Below are positions 1-11,761 of a stretch of DNA of 64,000 nt, piece after piece; within the stretch, counting starts at the first letter, position 1; each line of letters starts with the position of its first letter. The stretch comes from Pseudisothecium myosuroides (taxonomy: Eukaryota > Streptophyta > Bryopsida > Hypnales > Lembophyllaceae). Location: positions 685,296-749,295 of the forward strand of contig OX637292.1 in assembly GCA_951799445.1 (NCBI GenBank), read 5' to 3'. The notes beneath the pieces are model-generated. The model was not told where the DNA came from and did no database searches. It saw nothing but the letters and a program-made list of their open reading frames with translations. The position numbers and the translations under genes were made by a program.

Positions 1-76
1 ATCTAATAACAATCCGTCTGATAATAAGAGGACACTATCTAGTATTAGTAAATGGGACTGGTTATTCTATAAATAA

Positions 77-754
77 TTCAGGTCGGTTCGACCTGAATAT
101 GAGAATCACAATATAAGATGATAATATCATTGATTGGAAGAGACAAGATATTGTCATCCATTGTATCCATTCAGGTCGAGTCGACCTAAACACGTTAGAT
201 GACAGAGACCAAATCCGAGGAACATGATTGAAGGACACGGATATTCTAGCGGGAAAAAGAACATGTTTTAGGTTGGGTCCACCTGTATCGTAATCAATCC
301 GTCGTGTTTCAGAGTAAGAGTCTTATTCATCTACAGGATGACTTTTCATTGTCTGAATGAAAGTGCTGAATTTAATGTATTTTTCTCTGAGAGTATCCAT
401 TCAGGTCGAGTCGATCTGAATGGTGTGCTTCGTCATCTTAGGTCGTGAGTAGTTTCGTAACTATTTACAAGTGGGCACAATCTCCGAAATCCATCGCCAT
501 AGATGCGTTCATTCCGGACTGGCACATTCCTGTACCCAATGTCTTTCTATGTAAAGAACGAAGAGTGTTCATGTAATGAACGATGAACCTCTATGTTTCA
601 GGTCGATTCGACCTAAATGAAAGATTGACATTTTTTATGTTGGAGAGGCGATGAGAGATGAGTACAGATGATGTTTCTTGGCGGAGATAAATCTAGAAAT
701 GCAACTGGTACACATTATGCTCACTGTTCTGCATTTAGGTCGAGCCGATCTGAT
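77..754. repeat. Six dispersed 21-bp palindromes (TTYAGGTCG / CGACCTRAA)
   Basis: Six imperfect palindromes lie at 77-97, 170-190, 268-288, 400-420, 597-617 and 734-754. Each has two 9-nt arms of consensus TTYAGGTCG and CGACCTRAA separated by exactly 3 nt. Copy 1 has perfectly complementary arms; the copy at 268 is the most decayed. Start-to-start spacing is 93, 98, 132 (to 400), 197 and 137 nt. All lie upstream of the transposase-like frame that begins near 829 and I found none downstream of it. This fits binding sites for a dimeric protein, for example subterminal transposase sites at one end of a DNA transposon or operators of its promoter. The role is inference; the motif and spacing are seen directly. 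Confidence 0.8.
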
Positions 755-828
755 ATTCAGGAACTCTAATTTTACCGGCAAGTTGTCATCATTCTTTTCC
801 CTTTTCCTTACCTTAGGTGGTGTTGCGA

Positions 829-3699
829 ATGTTCACAGGTACGATGGATCTCTCCGCCATACTTGACGAGATTATGGGTGCATCCGACGATGAGGTCCAG
901 AATCCTAAGGGATTGAATGTTGATGTTCCAGAGTGTGAGGGACTTCCGCGTCGCCTCTGGAATACAATGGTTGTCACTCTTTATAATGAGGCGGGAGTAC
1001 TTGTTGGTGAAGGTACTTGCCATAGCGTTAACTGTGACTTGGTGCTTGGTGCCAACGGTCCTCTGGGAGACACTCATGTAGCTGTCCACATTTCGAAGAC
1101 ACATTCCGTTGAGCATATGCCGCAGGAGAGGGTGTGCTCCTTACTAGCCTGGCCTATTCATCTAGTCCATTGCCGTGGTGCAAGCCTTCGTGACCATGAG
1201 GCCCGTGACAAGTTCAACATTCATCAAGCGGCTCTCCTGAACCCGCCATCTATGACGTCTTCTCGACCGTATACAAGTACCGTTCGGAATCCTCCTCAAC
1301 AAACTTCTGTCAAAACGAAGGATCTTCTTACTCAGGACTCCATCAATGCGGTGTCCAGCAAAGTCTGCTGCACCCAAAATTGCATTCAGCCATTTCCGAG
1401 GGAGAAGATTCGTGCATTTCGTGAACGTATGTACCGGAATTCGACGTTCAAGCATAGAGCCTTCATGAAGACTGAAGTGCACAGGTAGGTCCATCGTGAT
1501 GTACGCGGGAAAAGGATGGTGATGGTTGAAGAAATACCTGTGTGCATGCAAGCGTGGATGCATATTTCCGGGGTCCCGGAGTCCACATTCTTCCGCTATC
1601 AAGGACACATGAAGGATCGTTGAGAAGCAATGCATCACGGGAATACGGGATTGCTGAAGCCAAGGAAACACACTCAACAAGCTACTGCTACGTTGAAGTG
1701 CATCCTTGACAAGGAGGCCGATCACATGCCACATCGTACGCGGACCATGAAGTCTGGAGAGAAGGTTGTGTCCATGTGTTTGCCCCCTACCTTTCAATGG
1801 AAGGGAAGAATGAAGGAAATCAATGATGCCAATGCTGCCTTCAGATTGGCTGCAGTGTCAACTTCGAACTTAAGCAAAATCAGATCTTCTAGGTTTTCAG
1901 AGTACGAGGTGAAGAAACCTGGAGACAACTTTGCTCGTTGCGCAAAATGTGACAGATTGCAAGAGTTGAGGAAGGGTGCTCTTGCTGGCTCTGAAACTGT
2001 TCTAATGTATTCACGGCAATTGGACAAACATTTGGCTGTTGCTTGTGCTCATCGGGAGTTATACTATGCAAACCGTTATCGGTCGCATACGTTTCCATAC
2101 GAGTGCCTTACAATCATGCACGACAAGATGGATCATTCCAAAACCGCTTGTCCAGTTTTTTCCCACAAGAGTAAAGACACTGATGGCTTGACAAAGTTGC
2201 CAGTGACTGTCATTGGCATGATTGCACATGGGCACGCTGATGTGAGGTATGCACATTATGGTTTGGATCTATTTCCCCATGATTCGAACTATACCATTGG
2301 TTCGATGGCGAAGTTGCTGCGGGATTTAGAATTGCCACCGAAGTCGTCTTCTCGGGAGTTGTTTGTGGGGTCGAGGTCGACAAATTTGTTTAAGGCTGTG
2401 TTGAAGGGTGCGGAGATGTGCGAAGCATCGCTTCCTCCACCGCCAATTACTTTAGTTCCAGCAACACCATTGCCGCCCATTCTGAATGTGCAGATGGACA
2501 ATGCCACCGGGGACAACAAGAATAGATTTGTTTTTTGTTTCTGGTCTCTACTTGTTGCAAATAAGATCTTCCGTGAAGTGTATGTGAACTTCATGATTGT
2601 GGGTCATACACACGATGACATTGATGCATTATTCGGGAGATGGAGCATGCAGTTGAAGAAAGAGAATTTCTCTACTGTTCCTGCACTTATGAAGTCATTC
2701 ATGGATGTCGAATCCATCCCCACTATCCCTCACCTTATAGAAGAGGTGCCCGATTTCAAGGGTTTCATTGAAGATGCGTTAGTGGACGGTGCAGACACCC
2801 TCGTTGGACATACAATACCACAACAAGTGAAGTTCTACCTAGATTCAACGGGGTGTCCAGTCATGAAGTACAAATTGAAATGCACTGATGTAGACTGGTC
2901 AGGGGCAAATGGTAGAGGCCTTAAGTTGTGGAAAGAAGATGCTGAAGGACGAAGTTTGTGGCCGCGTGGTGTACCCTTGCCAGTTCCGCAAAGGGCAATG
3001 AAAGGCGAGCAAGACATTGTGAAAGGTTTGTTTGCTTTTATGAAGTACTGGGAGAACTTGTGCAATGCGGACGTCACTGGAGAATGCTGACGGCGCTACG
3101 AGCATGTGGTGCACTACTGGCGTGATGTGAAGATGGCTTTGTAGGAACCACTGCCTGAAACTAGTGTTCTGAAGGATGGTTTCTGGCCGACTACTCGAGT
3201 TCAAGCGACTGAAGCCGATCAGTTTAATGAACATGGCGATGATCGTGAGGAGTTTGGACAAGATGATGCATATGTCGGGCCATTACGGGGTCGCCCACCA
3301 CCATCGTTTAGGGTGGGTCGAGATCTCTTCAAAGACTATTTTGTTGCGCTTTTTCCTGCAGACAATGACTTGCATCCAGTTTGGATTGCAAGGGCGTTGT
3401 CTGATCCTTTCGTGGATCCGCAGAATCCAAATTGCGTGCTCATTCAATACTTTCGTCCAACAGTAAGAAATCAGGATGTTCAAGACTTCTACACTGGATG
3501 GGACAACGAAGGAGGTTTGTTTTGGGAAATTGATGCTAATGAACCGGCAATTTGGCAACACACTGATGCTATTATGACAGCGTGGAAGTCTCGTACCCAA
3601 AAAACTACGGAAGAGTGCACAATTTTGATTCCTGTTGCTCAAATTGAAGTCATCAAGCAGAGTTTGGCAAACAAGGCTTCGTCTTCAACGCAGCGGTAG
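829..3699 (+). pseudogene. DUF7869-like transposase-like gene, broken by four in-frame stops
   Basis: One frame runs about 957 codons, interrupted only by stops at 1486 (TAG), 1621 (TGA), 3088 (TGA) and 3142 (TAG); no frameshift is needed. The best start is the ATG at 829 (or 844). The N-terminal part has a CC...C motif (about 1365-1385) followed by a basic stretch. The middle has HDKMDHSKTACP (about 2118-2150), QMDNATGDNKN (about 2492-2525) and GHTHDDIDALFGRWS (about 2602-2646). These blocks resemble the DUF7869 family of plant, animal and protist genomes, which I take to be transposase-like (RNase H-fold) proteins. The three acidic blocks are candidate catalytic positions, which is inference. 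The C-terminal part (3313-3699) stays open and looks coding. A polypyrimidine/AG stretch just before 817 could be a splice acceptor, so an upstream exon is possible. Family assignment is by motif memory only. Confidence 0.6.
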
Positions 3700-4232
3700 A
3701 CCGGTGGTTTTATGAGAGTCGAAGTACGTTGTTAGCTATATGTTATAGAGTGCTATTTGGTTTTTATATGTCTACAATATGCTTTCACATGATTGTAAAG
3801 GAAGCATTATATTTTGTTTTCTCATATAGATGAGAGGTTGTTGTTTTAGGGTTATCAATGTTTTAGTAATGATTTCTATAGGTACAACTAGAGTTATATA
3901 TATCTAGTGGAGAATACATATTTTCTTGATGTATTTGCAAACTCCATATTGCAATGCAATATGTAGACCGTATTAATGTATTTGGTATTACATTTAATGT
4001 TTGCTTCGTTGTGGAGTATATGGAATTTTTGACCAAAAATGATGCAATATTTAGTTCAAGACACATATTGTTTGAAAGACTCTCATTTTAATGGAAATTG
4101 CTACTTTGAATTCATTATAATATGTGATTATAGAGCTAAAGTGAAGCCCATTTTGATTCACTCATCGAGCCTTTGAAGGCCTAATATTAATTTGGGAGGG
4201 TCCCACCCTCCCATTTTAATGAATATAATGTT
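3700..4232. other. AT-rich 3' flank, no gene seen
   Basis: AT-rich sequence between the transposase-like frame and the truncated end of the Ty3 3' LTR. I see no open frame of note, no copy of the upstream palindromes and no obvious terminal inverted repeat. The abrupt start of LTR homology at 4233 suggests a deletion or rearrangement junction. Confidence 0.5.
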
Positions 4233-5566
4233 CACTCTTCTTTGACTGGGGAGTTCCCTCCTTTCCTTCCGTCGGAATGCCCACGTTCGGAAAAGACCCG
4301 GGCATTGAAAGGTCGGACAGATGGAACGACCGTGACAATGTCACTCCGTTCAGCTTTCGGTTGCTCTCCTCCATCCGGTTTGCAGCTTCTCACGCTTCCA
4401 TCATCACCAACTCCACTTTCTCGGAGTAGTCCGTCAAGATCCGGACCAACCTGGTTCCGGATATCTTCTTCTCCTTGAGGACTCCCTTGTCAAACAACTT
4501 GGACTTGGTGACGGCCTCTCCGGTTGTTCCAAAAGTGGCCTTCACATCCTGGGCTACTTTCCGGGTAGCCTCTGCCATCTCCCGTGTGGTGGCCATGTCC
4601 TCCTTGAGGAGCAACAATTCCGTCTTCAACGACTCATTCTCCTCTTGGAGTCGTCGTATCTCCGCTTTTTGCTTTCGGATCTCATCCGGGCTAGAGATGA
4701 ATTTTGCAACCACTCCTGCGAGGTTGCTATCCTTTGGTGCTCCCACCAGCTCGCTGATCTGGTTCAGAATCAGCTTCTTTATCGTCCAATCTGCTCGTAC
4801 ATCGCTCAGGATGTTGATCAGCCGGTTGAACGGATCCATTGGATCCGATCCGGAAGGACCCGGTTCTTCAGAAACCGGTTTCTTCCCAAGATTGGAGGTC
4901 TCACCCGGAGGGGTTGGGGTTCTTCTCCGGTGAGGGGGCGTCGTCTTCTGCCGCTTGTGCTGCGGCCGGAGTTGCTCCTCCTCTTCTTCTTCTTCCTCCT
5001 CGGAATCGGATATCTCCTCTTGTTCTTATTCCGATTCCAATTCCCCATACTTCAGGAGTGACTCATGAGTCTTCCACTCCTTCTCCTCCGTATCCGTGAG
5101 GAGTTGGTTATGCTTGTAAAGATGGAAGATGTAGGGACTCAACAAAGTCGGCCTACTTCCTCCAATCTTTGGAATCAGACGGTTGACCAGATCGGAAAAG
5201 ATCCTGGCCCAGTCTACTTTCTGTTCCCCGCTCAGGGCTCCGAAAATCAGGTTCCCGATGGCAATTGTCACCCTCGTCGGCTTCTCCGGGTGGATGATCG
5301 GAACCAGGAACTGTAGAAGGTTTCGATGCCGGTCGTCCAAACAATCCGCGACCGCATGCCCATTCTTCGAGTCCACCGTGCACCGGAACTTCCCCTGAGT
5401 GTATCCCTCCTTTGAGGTGGCCATCCCTCGACCTCCTGACCGGAATTCGTACACGGCCTTCCACATTTCTTCCGTCCAACTGCCCAGAATTCCGCGGATG
5501 GTCTTGTCGAACTGATTCGAGAGTTTTCCCAACAGCTCTCGAATCATCCGTTCCTCCCTAAACCCC
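4233..5566 (-). repeat. E1 3' LTR, middle part (far end deleted)
   Basis: Continuation of the E1 3' LTR after the solo-LTR insertion. It aligns with 27055-28375 of the 5' LTR and 12030-13355 of the solo LTR. Homology stops sharply at 4233, leaving the last roughly 1.46 kb of the LTR absent. The 5 bp at 5562-5566 (ACCCC) are one half of the solo LTR's target duplication; the other half is 14042-14046. Confidence 0.88.
4233..5566 (-). pseudogene. LTR-encoded ORF, copy in E1 3' LTR (fragment)
   Basis: Third copy of the LTR reading frame (see 11762-13588). Its first codons lie at 14210-14046, upstream of the solo-LTR insertion, and the frame resumes at 5566. It is interrupted by a stop at 5026 just before the acidic run, shared with the 5' LTR copy, and by a stop at 4390 where the other copies read CGA (here TGA, a C-to-T change at a CpG). 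The coiled-coil part (4839-4393) is well preserved. The frame runs off the deletion point at 4233. Confidence 0.75.
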
Positions 5567-7666
5567 TGTCGCAGCACAGAGTAAGTGAATTCCCTGTTAT
5601 ACTCCCAAAAACCACTCTAAAGCATAACAAATGACTCTAAAGATCGAACCCACGAGATTCTGTGAAGTGTCTAGCTCTATTCCCAACTTAAGCTCAGGTA
5701 GTATCCAAATTCTACTTTCCGGTCCTAGATCTAAAACCGGAAACAACAACACACCGAAAACAACCACCAGACTCTCTCTATCTCTTCCGGCTTCTCAAGC
5801 TATTCGGTCCTGTAAAACTTCCACAACCCAAGATCCTCCAACTTCAGATCCTGGAACTCCTCTAGACCGATCCGATCCGATACTCTCACACGTACTCTCA
5901 CTCCACTCCGGTTTAGTTTTGCCTCTGTTTTACCATCAGAAGGTTCACCGCTTGCTTTTGAGAGTGGCAGGCCCGCCACTCCTTCCGTGACTTATAGTGG
6001 CTGAAGACCCACTTCTCTAATCCACTACTTCCTACACTAGCGCGGATCCAGTTTGATCTCTCACAGCCACCCGGACAACGATCCGGTTTGCAGGTCACAC
6101 AAAGACCCCCCGTACGATCCTCTCATACTACAACGACCTTGATGCCAAGTTCCCTCCGTGCAAAGTTAGGTGGTTACAAGCGAATCCGTCCGTACCAACA
6201 TCAACTAAAGTTCTTTCGTTTACCAATTAGGGCAGCGAGACCTCACGGGAGATCGGACACTCAACCGGATTTCCTATCCAGGAGTTCTAGCGCGACTAAG
6301 GACTCCTTCCCTATCCGCCTAGCCTAACAACGGCATTCTCGCCCGGAATCGTGAACTGTAGAGGTGCTGAGGCATGTGAGCTCCCAATTTGTCACTTGGG
6401 ACTCGTAGAATTATTTTTTTAGAAATTTGCAATTTAAAGTTGATAAAAGTATACAAAAATCCATAAAAAGAGTGTAGAACCAAAATAGGGTTGTGTCATA
6501 CCCATTATAGTATTTGGTCTAGATTTGTGTTTTTTACTTAGAATCCCCCAAACCTTGCCTAAAAGGAGTGTAGAAATAACGAAAAGGTTAGATTTGGAGG
6601 ATTCGAGTCACACAGCCCCAAAAGGGCTAAATCCCACCATGAATGTGGCGATTCATGGCTAGATCGGTCCGAGGGATCCACAGCGAGGCCACTAGGTCGG
6701 GTCTTAGAGTTAGATTTAGAATTCCCCATTAGATCGACGAATTCCCAAAATCCCGATTGTTAGCATGCAAGAGCCACTCACGCAAGACCGGGCCCGTGGA
6801 GGAATCTACAGCCCAAGGATGGTGTTCTAGGGTGAATCCCATGCCAGGAGTCCAACGGCGAAATCGGTTCGCCAAGATTCCTCCACCTGCAGAAGATTCC
6901 CGCACCGTCGCTAATTCGAGGAGATGGCCAGTTGTAAATCTCCATTGACCAATCGTGCCAGGTACGGAAACACACCCGCACGTCTTTCATGCGACTCCTT
7001 GAGAGGTCACGTGAAAAATTCCGGCATCTTCCGACTTGCAGAAGAACTTTTTTCCGGGTGGTCAACCCTCCTAACCTCCAACGGGAATTTCATGGAAATT
7101 ACCCAGGTTACAATAAAATCTCACTAAAAATTAGACTAGCTTGTTTTATGTTAATAATGCGCTCCGTGAAGTTTCACGACATTCCGATAGCGGCAAGTAC
7201 CCGAACCGGCGAGATTCCTCGGGAATTAACCACGTGGCGGGGTCCCCGCCACGTTGACCGGCATTCCGGGACCATACGATGGCGAAACGAAGTCAACCAA
7301 AAGTCCTTCCCGACTCTCTCGCACCTACCGGAGACCCTAGGCTATTCACATTTCTCAAAATAGGAGACCCCCAAGATCTAGGATTTTACCACGATTTGGT
7401 TTTTAAACTAAATTAGCCTACGATGGGTTTTTGGCCTCGGTACGGGAGGTGAGGGGTGACTGGGACTAAACACGGCGTTCTGGATCCAACGGCACAATCC
7501 GTTCGGCGATTGGAGCTAATCTCCAAAAGTTAGGATGTTGGTCCAGCATAGATGGTAGAAGTAGAAATTTAGGATGTAGGATGAAAATCTTTGAGGATGA
7601 GGATGAAAATCCCCGTTGATAAGGTTACCTTAGAACTCTAGCGAGAGGGGTGAGCCCTTGGAAACC

Positions 7667-7673
7667 TATATAA
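7667..7673 (+). promoter_or_regulatory. TATA box of element A
   Basis: TATATAA followed by a GGGCCCC run and a CT-rich stretch, a plausible core promoter. It is conserved in copy B (21871-21877, minus strand). If A is an LTR, this would put the U3/R border roughly 30 nt downstream. Confidence 0.5.
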
Positions 7674-8093
7674 GGGCCCCATTTCTCTCTCTAGAACACC
7701 CCCAATTCTTGTTTTGGGTCCGTGGGTCCAAGTTATTTTGGATATTTGGGCGTTTGAAGCCAAAAATCTCTACGGTGTTTTCGGAGCACTTTTGGCTCCA
7801 TTGTTGCTTATTTTCAAGCTTTGAAGGTCCTTGGGGGTCCTTCTACCTTGCTTTGTGTACTCTTTTGTGAAGTTTTTTGGTACCTTGTTGTAAGTGGAGA
7901 GCCTCTCTCTCCCTCTTGTACGTGTTGTGGTCTAACTTGTGAAGTTTAAGAGTCTTTTTTGTATCTTGCACTAATCCTAAAGTCACCCCCCACCGTACCT
8001 TGGCGATGCCGCTTTGGGGGGCCTTTAGCGTGTGAGCTTTGTGTTGCCACGTGGTCTAACTTGTGTGTTTTCTCTTTGTGTTTTTCTTACACC

Positions 8094-8252
8094 TTCTTCT
8101 AACCTTCTCTTTGTTGAGTGGACCCCCCTCCGGGACGGCGAAGCTTTGAACCTCCTTTGTGCATGTTTTCTAAAGTTATCCCAAACCCTCTTCTAATCTT
8201 CTCTTTGTTGAGTGGACCCCCCTCCGGGACGGCGAAGCTTTGAACTAGTGAC
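8094..8252 (+). repeat. 94-bp tandem repeat, two units (element A)
   Basis: Two units with starts 94 nt apart (8104 and 8198), each holding CTTCTCTTTGTTGAGTGG and CCGGGACGGCGAAGC. Related partial units with the GACGGCGAAGCTTTG core continue to about 8370. Copy B has three full units in the matching place. Confidence 0.8.
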
Positions 8253-8540
8253 AAAGTTGAAGTCCTAAAGCGTGTGTTAAAAGTGTAGACGGCGGAGCTT
8301 TGAACCCCCGAGGTGCCAAGAAGTCCTAAAGTTGGTGTTAAAACCAATCTAACGGCGAAGCTTTGCACCTCCCTTGTGTTTAGTTCCAAAGTCTAGTTTC
8401 CAAGACCTTTGTGGAAACCTCCAGAGTTTAGCTTCCAAGATATGTAGGTTCCTTTGCATTTAGTGAAGTTTAGTTAATCCCAACGTTTTCTTTAGTTTAG
8501 TTGTTCCCCAAGTGTTTAGTGTGTCTAAGTTGCTCCCCAA

Positions 8541-8790
8541 GTGTTTAGTGAGTCTGAGTGTTCCCCAAGTTTTAGTGTGACTAAGTTGTTCCCCAAGTCC
8601 TATTTTTCCCAAGTTCTATTTTTCCCAAGTCTTATTTTCCCCAAGTTCTATTTCCCTCAAGTCCTATTTTCTCCAAGTTGTTTTCCCCAAGTTCTATTTT
8701 CCCTCAAGTCCTATTTTCCCCAAGTTCTATTTCCCCAAGTTCTATTTCCCCAAGTTCTATTTTCTCCAAGTTTTCTTTCCCTTAGTTCAC
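8541..8790 (+). repeat. Degenerate CCCCAAGTYCTATTTT repeat (element A)
   Basis: About a dozen short degenerate units of the type TTCCCCAAGTCCTATTT in a pyrimidine-rich tract. The tract is open in one frame only because of its periodicity. The counterpart in copy B is 20730-20945. Confidence 0.7.
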
Positions 8791-8841
8791 CAAAAATACA
8801 GTTTGCCCAAAAATCCAATTTTCCCTTAGTAGTCAAGGTCC

Positions 8842-8965
8842 AGAGCCAAAACAGACCAGATCAAGTCGAGAACCAAACAGACCAGATCAGTCGAGAACCA
8901 AACAGACCAGATAAAGTCGGGAACCAAACAGACCAGATCAAGTCGAGAGCCAAAACAGACCAGGT
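8842..8965 (+). repeat. ~26-bp tandem repeat, about five units (element A)
   Basis: Units of the form GAACCAAACAGACCAGATCA with AGTCGA between them, about five copies with small indels. The counterpart in copy B lies at about 20520-20665. Confidence 0.75.
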
Positions 8966-9959
8966 CACATCATCCGATATCAAAAGAAAACAAATAAATA
9001 AATTATTTATTTATTTTGTTTGAACCCGACCCCCCAGCAGCTAGCCAGCCAGCCGGGAGGCCAGGCTTGGTCCGGCAGGCAGTTGGGGCCCCAGTTCGGT
9101 CCCCATTTTTGAACTCCTTTTTCTTGATTTTTGGTTTCTCTCACACTAGATAAACAAAACAAAGGAAAATGGGGGGCTGACCTATTGCTAAGTAGGGATC
9201 AGGGTCTAAAATCAAAAAGGGAGAAGGGAGAAAAGAGCGGAGCACCACCGTACCTGCACACAAGGAAGTCTCACCCTCACCAACAACTTCAAAACACTCT
9301 ACACACAATGGAGGAAGGATAGAGAACAATCGAATGAAATAGGAGAGAGGCGAGAGAGACGATAAATAGTGACCTAGGCTTAAGCTTAGGTAGGATTAGA
9401 AAAGGAAATCTTGAGAATTTGTGGTGACCGTTGGGAGGAGGATTAGGATGACACAAAAGCAAATTGTGTAAGAGGGTAGGAAGAACATTTAAACCCTTCT
9501 CGTAGTTTGAAACCATAGTGTAAGACTCATAAAAGCTTAGGTGGAATAGTGCTAGTGTAGAAGAGAGGGGAAGAAAGAAAAGAAAAGGAGGAAGGAAAAG
9601 AGGGAGTTTCGATCATCAAAAATTGTAATATTTTCTCAATAAGTGGTGAGCTTGAAGAAAAATTCAAAACAAAGCCAAAGACTACCATGGAGCGTGAGGA
9701 TGTACACGTGGACGTGGACGAAGTCATTTCTGACACCGGTAGTGAAGAGGTGACTTTTTGATTTAGTCTTTGATGTTTCTCCCTAATTAGCATTTATTTT
9801 CCTAATCAGCCCTTAGAGCGTGATTAGCATCCGTGATTAGTGCAAATTAGAAGTTTAGATTCAAAAGTCTATAGATTAGTGATAGGGGTTTCCGAAAACA
9901 TCTTATAATTAAGATTTGACCGTAAACTGACCGCGTTAGGCTAAGTTAAGCGGTAGGGG

Positions 9960-10990
9960 GTAGGACGGAAGAATTTTGAGTAAAATTCATCCAAAAAGAA
10001 TCATGGACAGACCTTAGGGGTTTAAATTAGAAAGAGAATTTAGGATTAAAATTAGGGATTAATTAGCGGTTAGAATTAGAATCAATTTACATTTTATTTC
10101 TTAAAGTTAAAATTCTAAGGTCAAAATCTAGAGTTAACTTTGGGAAGTTAAAAAGTAGAATTAATTTGGAAGTTTAACTTAGGGGATTAAAATTTCCAGT
10201 GAAACCTTAGGGTAGCTTAGAAAAGGAAGTTAGGGTTAATTAGGAGTAAAAAATTCCGAGTGGGAAGTAGAAATTAAAAAGTAAAACCTTGGACTAAATT
10301 TAGGGGGTAGAAATTACGAGTAGATTTTTAGTTAGAAATAGAGTTAAAATTAGAAGTCAAAACTCAGAGTAAACTGTGGAAGTAAGTTTAGAAGTTAAGC
10401 CCTAGAGTTAAAAAGTTGGAGTTAAATTTAGGAGGATAACACTTAGAGTTAAACTAGGATTAAAACGATAGGATTAAAGTTGGAAGTAGAAAGTCAAAAG
10501 TCAAAAGTCAAAAGTTAAGATTAAATTTAAAGGTTAAACTTTAGAGTCAATTGGGGAGTAAAAAGTTATAGTGAAAGGCTAAAAGTAGAAGCTAAAAGTT
10601 AAGAGGTAGAAGTTAAAGTTAGAGTTAGTTGTTGGAAGTAGAAAAGATCTAGAGTCAAAGTGAAAACATAGAGTCAAACCTAGAGGTTAAAATTTAGAAT
10701 TAATTCTAGAAGTAAAAACTTAGAGTTAAAAGTTAAAACATAGAGTTAAAATTCAAGGGTAAATCTTAGAGTTAATTTAGGAGTAAAAACTTAGAGTTAA
10801 AAGTTAAAACATAAAGTTAAAATTCAAGGGTAAATCTTAGAGTTAATTTAGGAATAGAAACCTAGAGTCAAAAGTCAAAACATCGAGCACAAGTCGGTAG
10901 TTAATATTTAAGAATCAAGTTAAAAAAAGTAAAATCTAGAGTTACATTCCGAAGTTGGAACTTTAGGGGTAGTTTTTAAAAGTAGAACTC
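9960..10990 (+). repeat. Low-complexity AAGTTAAA-type region with a 71-bp repeat (element A)
   Basis: About 1 kb of degenerate short words such as AGAGTTAAAAGTTAAAA. Within it, about 10705-10858 holds two near-identical units of about 71 bp; copy B has three (about 18719-18935). No coding potential is visible. Confidence 0.75.
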
Positions 10991-11761
10991 CTAGGTGAAG
11001 TCTTAGAAACCCAAGATAGTCTTAGGGGTTCATGGAAGGAACATAAGGGTTCCCCTTTTTATGTAGTTAGGGACGTTATAAATAACGCCGACTACTCAGT
11101 CGACCCTCGACATAGGATAGATAGTTAGGGAGTTCGGATTTCACCATCACTCTAAACATCACAGTTAACTTGTGAGTTACTATATGCATTACTAATTATT
11201 CGCTGCCATCCACGACACTTAGGAAACGTTAGCCAAAAAGATCCATTGCTTGGAAGGCACAGTGGACCGCGCTCACATCACCCCCATATATTAAAAAATG
11301 TGGATAAAGGCATAGAACCTGGTCGGTGTTTGCTTTATTACCAAGGGTGGGTAATCTAGCGCCCACAATGCACTGGAATCCGCTCCCAACACTTAGAATA
11401 CCCACTCACATGCACATAACAGCAAAACAAACACACTAAGGGGAGAAATCTCTCTGGATCTACATACATTTTCCTAACTCCTCACCAAAACAGCCCTGCC
11501 ACGCGCTGGAGAGACGTACAACAAGAAATCAATAGAAAATGCACAAAAACTCAAGGGAAAAGACTCCCAGTCTCCTTTGCAAAGACTGACTAATATACAC
11601 TTAAAAACTCAAAAGTCAACAAAAAGCGGCCCGGAAAGTCCGCGTGGAACTTTCGGTCCCTGCCGAGCCGGCCAGACCGGAAAACATCCGATCCAGACCA
11701 GACACACCGGATCAAATCCGATCCGGTCCTAACTAACAAATATTTACAAAACTAATCCTAC

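Larger units (their letters stand above)
6375..11367 (+). mobile_element. 5-kb TG...CA element, copy A (giant solo LTR or non-autonomous retroelement)
   Basis: Starts TGTGAGCTCCC and ends GCGCCCACA. It is flanked by a near-perfect 5-bp duplication, AGGCA (6370-6374) and ATGCA (11368-11372), and interrupts the solo LTR, whose uninterrupted sequence is visible at 26371-26400. Copy B is the same element in reverse. I see no internal direct terminal repeat, PBS, PPT or coding domain. A TATA box lies about 1.3 kb in (7667). TG...CA ends, 5-bp duplications and a promoter fit a very long solo LTR. A LARD-like element or an unknown DNA transposon with very short inverted ends (TGTGRGC) is the alternative. 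Confidence 0.8.

Noticed and set aside
8541..9023. 160-codon frame in element A (FPSQVLFPQVLFP-type protein)
   Set aside because: Product of the degenerate CCCCAAGTYCTATTTT repeat; not conserved as an open frame at full length in copy B.
6375..11367. Element A as a Mutator or CACTA DNA transposon
   Set aside because: Termini are TG...CA with a 5-bp duplication, not 9 bp or 3 bp, and there is no long terminal inverted repeat or CACTA end.
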